20,576 bases of DNA, from positions 1 to 20,576 of the forward strand of contig CALHZD010000074.1 in the NCBI GenBank assembly GCA_938040985.1. The letters are read 5' to 3'. Position 1 is the stretch's first letter, and each line of letters begins with the position of its first letter. Origin of the DNA: an uncultured Propionivibrio sp. (lineage in GTDB: Bacteria > Pseudomonadota > Gammaproteobacteria > Burkholderiales > Rhodocyclaceae). Shown piece after piece: positions 16,004 through 20,576 of the stretch. Position numbers and translations under genes: made by a program. Under the pieces are notes generated by a model. That model ran no database searches. It was not told the DNA's origin and saw nothing but the letters and a program-made list of their open reading frames with translations.

Positions 16004-16755
16004 AGTCTGCGACCAACATAATGGCGCCACTGCTCAGCTTGCGCGGCATTGATAAATACTACGGCGACATTCATGCCCTGCACGATATCAATCTGGATAT
16101 TGCCGCCGGCGAAGTTGTCGTTCTGCTCGGCCCTTCCGGTTGCGGGAAGAGCACATTGCTACGCTGCATCAACGGACTGGAGCCTACTCAGAACGGGCGA
16201 ATCTTTCTCGACGGCTACGGCGCACTGGGAGAGGATATTGGCTGGCACGCCGCCCGTCAGCACATCGGCATGGTTTTCCAGAGCTATGAACTATTCAACC
16301 ATCTCAACGTGCTAGACAACATCCTGCTGGGGCCGCTCAAGGCACAGAAGCGACAACGCGATGAAGTAGAAGCGCAAGCCGATCAGCTGTTGCAACGCAT
16401 TGGGCTTTACGAGCGCAAGACAGCCTATCCGCGCGAACTGTCCGGCGGCCAGAAGCAGCGCATCGCCATCGTCCGCGCGCTCTGTCTGAATCCGAAACTT
16501 CTGCTGCTCGACGAAATCACCGCTGCGCTGGACCCGGAGATGGTGCGTGAAGTGCTTGACGTCGTTCTCGAACTGGCCGCCGAAGGTATGACGATGCTCA
16601 TCGTCACGCATGAAATGAGCTTTGCGCGCAAAGTCGCCGATCGCATCGTTTTTATGGACGCCGGAAGAATCATCGAGCAGGCTGATCCGGAAACTTTTTT
16701 CACCGCCCCAGCCTCGCAACGGGCACAGGCATTCCTCAACCTTATGCATTATTGA
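16000..16755 (+). CDS. Polar amino-acid ABC transporter ATP-binding protein
   Basis: A 251-aa ATPase of the GlnQ/HisP type. It has Walker A GPSGCGKST (44-52), Q-loop VFQSYELF (92-99), signature LSGGQ (147-151), Walker B LLLLDE (167-172), DEITAALDPE where DEPTSALDPE is common, and switch His204. The ATGA start overlaps the permease stop. AGGAG lies only 2-3 nt before it, so a second ATG at 16021 is possible. It powers import through the two permeases upstream. The binding protein follows 38 nt after its stop. Confidence 0.94.
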   Translation: MKSATNIMAPLLSLRGIDKYYGDIHALHDINLDIAAGEVVVLLGPSGCGKSTLLRCINGLEPTQNGRIFLDGYGALGEDIGWHAARQHIGMVFQSYELFNHLNVLDNILLGPLKAQKRQRDEVEAQADQLLQRIGLYERKTAYPRELSGGQKQRIAIVRALCLNPKLLLLDEITAALDPEMVREVLDVVLELAAEGMTMLIVTHEMSFARKVADRIVFMDAGRIIEQADPETFFTAPASQRAQAFLNLMHY

Positions 16756-16793
16756 CGCATTTGAATTTTTCACCTGACCGAAAGGACCATCCA

Positions 16794-17609
16794 ATGAAAA
16801 AGACCATTTTCCTGACCACATTGCTCGGCGCTCTATTTGCCCAGGTTTCAGCTTTTGCCGCCAGCCCTGAAGAACTCAAGGCCAAGGGGGAAGTTCGTAT
16901 TGGCGTTTTTAGCGACAAGCCCCCATTCGGCTACGTCGACGCCAAAGGTCTCTCGCAAGGCTTCGATGTTGAGATCGGCCGTTATATCGCTAAAGACCTG
17001 CTTGGCGATGCAAACAAGGCCAAATTCGTACTGGTAGAGGCCGCCAACCGCGTCGAGTTCCTGCGATCTGGCAAGGTCGACATCATTCTTGCTAACTTCA
17101 CTGTTACGCCGGAACGCGCCAAGGTTGTCGATTTTGCCAAACCTTACATGAAAGTCGCGCTCGGTGTCATATCCCCCAACAAGGCGGTAATCACCGACAT
17201 CGCACAGCTCAAGGGAAAAACCCTGCTGCTCAACAAAGGCACGACCGCTGACCGTTACTTCAGCAAGGAGCACAAGGAAATCAAAAGCTTGAAGTTCGAC
17301 CATAATACTGAAACCTTCAATGCTCTTGTCGATGGGCGCGGCGATGCATTGGCACACGACAATACCCTGCTGCTCGCCTGGGCAGAGGAACATCCAGGTT
17401 ACGCCGTCGGTATCGCCCGTCTGGGCAACGACGACTTCATCGCCCCTGCCGTCGCCAAGGGTGATGACAAACTACGCGCCTATCTGGATGAAAAAATTGA
17501 GGAAATCAGCAAAAATGGCGTACTCAAAGCCGCTTACCAGAAAACGTTACGGCCCGTATTCGGCGACAAGGTGCCTGCTTCGGAAATTCTGGTCGGCGGC
17601 CTAAAATAA
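16794..17609 (+). CDS. Amino-acid ABC transporter periplasmic binding protein, CjaA/cysteine-like
   Basis: A 271-aa SBP_bac_3 protein with a signal peptide (MKKTIFLTTLLGALFAQVSA-FA, probably cut after residue 22). The mature part has GVFSDKPPFGYVD, GFDVEIGRYIAKDLLGD, VLVEAANRVEFLRSGKVDII, LANFTVTPERAKVVDFAKPY and LLLNKGTTADRYFSK. From memory this pattern is closest to Campylobacter CjaA and related neisserial proteins that bind cysteine. The LAHDNTLLLAW block also fits. Cysteine is the best guess, with aspartate/glutamate (PEB1-like) as alternatives. ATG 16794 has AAAGGA 8 nt upstream; the frame opens earlier at 16752, inside the ATPase tail. It is the last gene of the importer operon; no strong terminator follows. 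Confidence 0.92.
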   Translation: MKKTIFLTTLLGALFAQVSAFAASPEELKAKGEVRIGVFSDKPPFGYVDAKGLSQGFDVEIGRYIAKDLLGDANKAKFVLVEAANRVEFLRSGKVDIILANFTVTPERAKVVDFAKPYMKVALGVISPNKAVITDIAQLKGKTLLLNKGTTADRYFSKEHKEIKSLKFDHNTETFNALVDGRGDALAHDNTLLLAWAEEHPGYAVGIARLGNDDFIAPAVAKGDDKLRAYLDEKIEEISKNGVLKAAYQKTLRPVFGDKVPASEILVGGLK

Positions 17610-17776
17610 GGCTAGGCGGGCAACAGGTCAGTCGTAGAGAAACAAAATCTGGCTTACCACTCCCGGCGCAGACTCCATCGCGCCGCTTCGACCTTGATCC
17701 ATAATCTTGATTTATGGGCGTCGGCTTATGGCCGTTGGTTCGTCGCATTGAAAGAAACGTTTTTAGAGAAGAGGTT

Positions 17777-19216
17777 GTGGCAGAAAGCGTACTTGTCGTC
17801 GATCTGGATGGCACGCTGATCTATACCGACATGCTGCACGAATCGGCCGTGCGTCTGCTGCGCGATCATCCGCTGGCTGCGCTTGGCCTTCCAGCGCTAT
17901 TGACGTGGGACAAGGCGGCGCTCAAGCAACAGCTCGCCGCACGTACGACCTTTGACCCCGAAACGCTTCCATACAACAAGGCGCTGCTGGCGTGGCTGGA
18001 AAGCCAGCGTGCCGAAGGGCGTCGGTTAGTGCTATGCACCGCTTCGGATCGATCGATTGCCGAATCGATTGCCGCACATCTAGGCATTTTTGATGAAGTC
18101 ATCGCCAGCGATGGCAGATCGAACGTCGCCGGAGAAAACAAGGCCAGGATACTGGTCGAACACTTCGGTCGGGAGGGCTTCGACTATGCCGGAAATTCCA
18201 GCCACGATCTTCCGGTGTGGGCATGTGCACGGTGCGCCATCATCGTTAATGGCTCACGACGCCTGGTAAGCCAGGCCGAGGGCGTATGTACTGTCACCCG
18301 AATTTTTCCGCCGCTTGAGCGCAGTGTGAGCACATGGGTAAAAGTCCTGCGTATCCATCAATGGCTGAAGAATCTGCTGTTATTTATTCCTCTGCTGGCG
18401 GCGCATGAGTTTTCCAATGCTGACGCATGGCTTTCACTGCTGCTGGCATTTTTTGCTTTCAGCATCTGCGCCTCCTCCGTCTATATTGCCAACGACCTGC
18501 TTGACCTGGATAGCGACCGGAGGCATCCGCGCAAGAAGAACCGGCCGTTTGCCGCCGGATGCGTTTCCATCCGGGCGGGCGCCCTGCTGGCGCCGCTGTT
18601 ATTCGTACTCAGCCTGGGATTGGCCTTACCGGTCGGCAAACCTTTTCTGGTCTGGTTACTCGTCTATTTCATCTTGACCTGCGCCTATTCACTGCTGCTC
18701 AAACGCCTGATGCTGATCGACTGTCTGACCCTGGCGCTGCTGCACACACTGCGCATCATCGCTGGCGGCGCAGCTTCGGACAATACGCCGTCCTTCTGGC
18801 TGCTGTCATTTTCCATTTTTCTATTCTTGTCGCTCGCCTTCATCAAGCGCTATACCGAAATGGATGTCCAGCAGCGCAATGGGCAGGAAAAGATCCACGG
18901 GCGCGGCTACCACACCGCCGACGCACCGCTGATCCGCGTCATGGGCATCATCGCCGGCTATCTTTCCACGCTGGTGTTGGCGCTCTACCTCAACAGCGCC
19001 ACCGTCATGATGCTGTACCGCGCACCCCGCCTGATCTGGGGCTGCGTTCCCGTCATGCTCTTCTGGATTAGCTGGATGTGGTTGCAGGCACATCGCGGAG
19101 AAATGCACGACGACCCGGTTGTTTTCGCCGTCCGGAATCGCATCAGTCTGGCGACAGGTGTGGTGTTCGGCACCATCCTGCTGGTCGGAATGGTGGGCCT
19201 GCCATCGTTTTCGTAA
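17777..19216 (+). CDS. HAD-phosphatase / UbiA-family prenyltransferase fusion
   Basis: A two-domain protein of 479 aa from GTG 17777, or 500 aa from ATG 17714. Residues 1-180 are a HAD hydrolase: VVDLDGTL with nucleophile Asp9 and Asp11, LCTASD as motif II, and GNSSHDLPVWA as the motif IV region. From about residue 190 comes a polytopic UbiA prenyltransferase with the first Asp-rich motif NDLLDLDSDRRHPRKKNRP (Asn239, Asp240, Asp243, Asp247) and a later KRYTEM block like those of decaprenyl-phosphate phosphoribosyltransferases. Such enzymes move a sugar phosphate or aromatic acceptor onto polyprenyl lipid; the HAD part may remove phosphate from the product. I prefer GTG 17777 because GAGAAG lies 5 nt upstream and MAESVLVVDLDGTL is the usual HAD start. 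The acceptor is unknown. Confidence 0.88.
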   Translation: MAESVLVVDLDGTLIYTDMLHESAVRLLRDHPLAALGLPALLTWDKAALKQQLAARTTFDPETLPYNKALLAWLESQRAEGRRLVLCTASDRSIAESIAAHLGIFDEVIASDGRSNVAGENKARILVEHFGREGFDYAGNSSHDLPVWACARCAIIVNGSRRLVSQAEGVCTVTRIFPPLERSVSTWVKVLRIHQWLKNLLLFIPLLAAHEFSNADAWLSLLLAFFAFSICASSVYIANDLLDLDSDRRHPRKKNRPFAAGCVSIRAGALLAPLLFVLSLGLALPVGKPFLVWLLVYFILTCAYSLLLKRLMLIDCLTLALLHTLRIIAGGAASDNTPSFWLLSFSIFLFLSLAFIKRYTEMDVQQRNGQEKIHGRGYHTADAPLIRVMGIIAGYLSTLVLALYLNSATVMMLYRAPRLIWGCVPVMLFWISWMWLQAHRGEMHDDPVVFAVRNRISLATGVVFGTILLVGMVGLPSFS

Positions 19217-19225
19217 CCACCGCTG

Positions 19226-19242
19226 GCCGCTGTGCAAGCGGC
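19226..19242. terminator. Hairpin between convergent genes
   Basis: GCCGCT-gtgca-AGCGGC (perfect 6-bp stem, extendable by a G-T and a T-A pair) occupies the 25-nt gap between the convergent stops of the HAD-UbiA and AbrB-family genes. No T-run follows on either strand, so it is at best a weak bidirectional terminator. Confidence 0.35.
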
Positions 19243-20348
19243 TATGTCCCCGGCGTCTGTGTCCCGGCAGTGCGGCAAATCCAGCGCGCCAGCGGCGGCG
19301 CGGTCAAGATCACAATGAACAGCCGCAGAGTCTGCGTTGCCGCGACAAACGGTATATCCGTTTTTGCGCCGCTATCCATTGCCAGCAGAATGATTGCGTC
19401 CAGCCCGCCGGGCGTTGTGGCCAGATAAGCGGTGAGCAGATCACTACCGGCAAAACGATGCAGCATCCAGGCAAAAAGCGCGCACAGCCCGATAAGCATG
19501 AAGGCCGAAAAAAAGAGCCAGTGCATCTTGCGCAGACTTGCGTATAACAGCGTGCGGTTGAAGCCCAGTCCAACGAACCAGCCGATGACCATCGAAGCGG
19601 CTATCTGAAAAACCGGCGGTAGGCGGAAATCCATCCAGTCCGCCGCATTGATGACTGCGCCGGTCAGCATCGTCACCAGCAAAGCGCCGGCAGGGATGCG
19701 CAAACGCCAGGCAATAAAACCGCAAACCGCCATAATCACCAGCGTTAGCGCCATTTGCACCGGATCGCCCTGGAAAAAAGCAGATAGCGAAAACTGCGCA
19801 TCCGCCGCGACATCAACGGGATGCGGCACGGATAACCGATGCACGGCCAGCGAGGCCAGCAGAACGACAAGCAGCATGCGCAGATACTGCATCATCGCCA
19901 CCATATGCACATCCGACCCATAGGCTTCGGCCAGCGCAATCATCGCGCTCGCGCCGCCGGGCGAAGCACCCCAAGCCGCCGTATTACCCGGCAACACCCG
20001 CCACCGGCTCAGAAACCAGCTTACCAGCCCGCCGGCAACCACCGAACTCAAAACCATGGCGCCGAGTACTTGCCAGTTTTCGCTCAGCGCCCCCAATACC
20101 GACGGCGTCATACTCTTGGCCGCCGCACAGCCCACCAGCGCCTGCGCATAAATAAAGCAAGGACGCGGCAATTTCAGCCTCGCGCCTAAAAGCCGGAAAC
20201 TCATCCCACACAGCACCGAAGCGAGAAAAAATGCTGCGGGCACGCCCAACCAGGCCAGAATGCCTCCCACGGCAATCGAAAACAGGAGCAATGCGATCCA
20301 CTGCATATTTTGGCAAGGCACGGATTGCCCGTGCAAAATTGTGGACAT
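19242..20348 (-). CDS. AbrB-family (duplicated) inner-membrane transporter
   Basis: A 368-aa polytopic membrane protein with an internal repeat. The first half has WGASPGGASAMIALAEAYGSD followed by VHMVAMMQYLRMLLV. The second has TTPGGLDAIILLAMDSGAKTD followed by FVAATQTLRLFIV. This PGG-repeat pattern defines the AbrB-duplication family (E. coli AbrB, not the Bacillus DNA-binding AbrB), often annotated as putative ammonia monooxygenase. Its transported substrate is not established. About nine or ten membrane segments are visible. ATG 20348 has no clear Shine-Dalgarno sequence; Met15 (20306), just before the first membrane helix, is an alternative. It is convergent with the HAD-UbiA gene and monocistronic within the window. 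Confidence 0.88.
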   Translation of the reverse strand: MSTILHGQSVPCQNMQWIALLLFSIAVGGILAWLGVPAAFFLASVLCGMSFRLLGARLKLPRPCFIYAQALVGCAAAKSMTPSVLGALSENWQVLGAMVLSSVVAGGLVSWFLSRWRVLPGNTAAWGASPGGASAMIALAEAYGSDVHMVAMMQYLRMLLVVLLASLAVHRLSVPHPVDVAADAQFSLSAFFQGDPVQMALTLVIMAVCGFIAWRLRIPAGALLVTMLTGAVINAADWMDFRLPPVFQIAASMVIGWFVGLGFNRTLLYASLRKMHWLFFSAFMLIGLCALFAWMLHRFAGSDLLTAYLATTPGGLDAIILLAMDSGAKTDIPFVAATQTLRLFIVILTAPPLARWICRTAGTQTPGT

Positions 20349-20486
20349 ATCGTTGCGGCGGCCGGATCAAACGAGGGAGCGGGCATGATACTGCGACTCG
20401 CACAAGAACGATTAAAAGAGAGAAAAAAGCGCTTCGACGCTCCCTGCCACAAGGTTAGCCGGAAAGACCAGAGACAGCGGAAGCAG

Positions 20487-20516
20487 AAAAAAGAACCCGC
20501 CTATCAGCGAGCCGGG
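20487..20516 (-). terminator. Rho-independent terminator for a minus-strand transcript entering from the right
   Basis: Read on the minus strand, CCCGGCT (20516-20510), a 7-nt loop and AGGCGGG (20502-20496) form a stem with one mismatch, followed by TTCTTTTTT (20495-20487). It implies a minus-strand gene just beyond the right edge, whose stop may lie within the last 60 nt; I could not decide the frame. Confidence 0.6.
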
Positions 20517-20541
20517 AAGGAAAAACGGAGGATGACTACCA

Positions 20542-20576
20542 ATGACCACTTACAACACAGCCGCACGCCTAAGGCA
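20542..20576 (+). CDS. Possible start of a plus-strand gene cut by the window edge
   Basis: ATG 20542 opens MTTYNTAARLR and runs off the edge. A perfect GGAGG (20527-20531) lies 10 nt upstream, slightly far but strong. An earlier ATG at 20532 in another frame directly abuts the GGAGG and is less likely. With 11 codons no family can be assigned. The terminator just to its left points the other way, so this stretch may instead be the tail of a minus-strand gene. Confidence 0.3.
   Translation, partial: MTTYNTAARLR

Noticed and set aside
19242..20348. DNA-binding AbrB transition-state regulator or ammonia monooxygenase
   Set aside because: The protein is a polytopic membrane protein of the AbrB-duplication family; it has no SpoVT/AbrB DNA-binding fold and no AmoA features.

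Overview
The window (about 20.6 kb, GC-rich) looks like a Betaproteobacterial chromosome. Evidence: dense short-spaced operons, a Ppx-Ppk pair of beta type, a Uup-type ABC-F protein, a CjaA-like amino-acid-binding protein and an AbrB-family permease. I cannot name the genus. No rRNA, tRNA, cas gene, transposase or phage gene was recognised.

Left block, minus strand (1-4995): one tightly packed transcription unit runs ppx, STAS-MlaE-type permease, ATPase, MCE substrate-binding protein, auxiliary lipoprotein (cut by the left window edge). Junctions overlap or leave 2-14 nt. The last four genes form a complete Mla/Pqi-like lipid ABC transporter of the envelope, and an exopolyphosphatase/GppA-type phosphatase heads the same unit. 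Polyphosphate kinase (5503-7650, plus) diverges from ppx across about 500 nt, so synthesis and degradation of polyphosphate sit back to back.

Middle (7651-11022): a 680-nt non-coding stretch holds an unusual set of degenerate repeats with a period of about 40 nt, arranged as two inverted arms around a core of about 170 nt. Next is a minus-strand TonB-dependent haem/haemoglobin-type receptor with a Fur-box-like palindrome upstream. A strong minus-strand terminator closes the following unit.

Minus-strand unit 11023-14330: an NQO/KefF-like flavoprotein, an Asp/Glu-type racemase with a Thr/Cys catalytic pair, a possible 38-aa overlapping ORF, and uup. The uup frame carries an in-frame amber codon at position 63, which splits the first ABC domain.

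Plus-strand unit 14698-17609: a complete polar amino-acid ABC importer (two permeases, ATPase, periplasmic binding protein most like the cysteine-binding CjaA family), preceded by two palindromes and a -10-like box. It diverges from the flavoprotein/racemase unit.

Right end: a HAD-phosphatase/UbiA-prenyltransferase fusion (plus) converges on an AbrB-family membrane protein (minus). The last 230 nt hold a probable minus-strand terminator and a possible plus-strand start cut by the window edge. The most notable items are the 40-nt inverted repeat array, the amber-interrupted uup, and the coupling of ppx to a lipid transporter.
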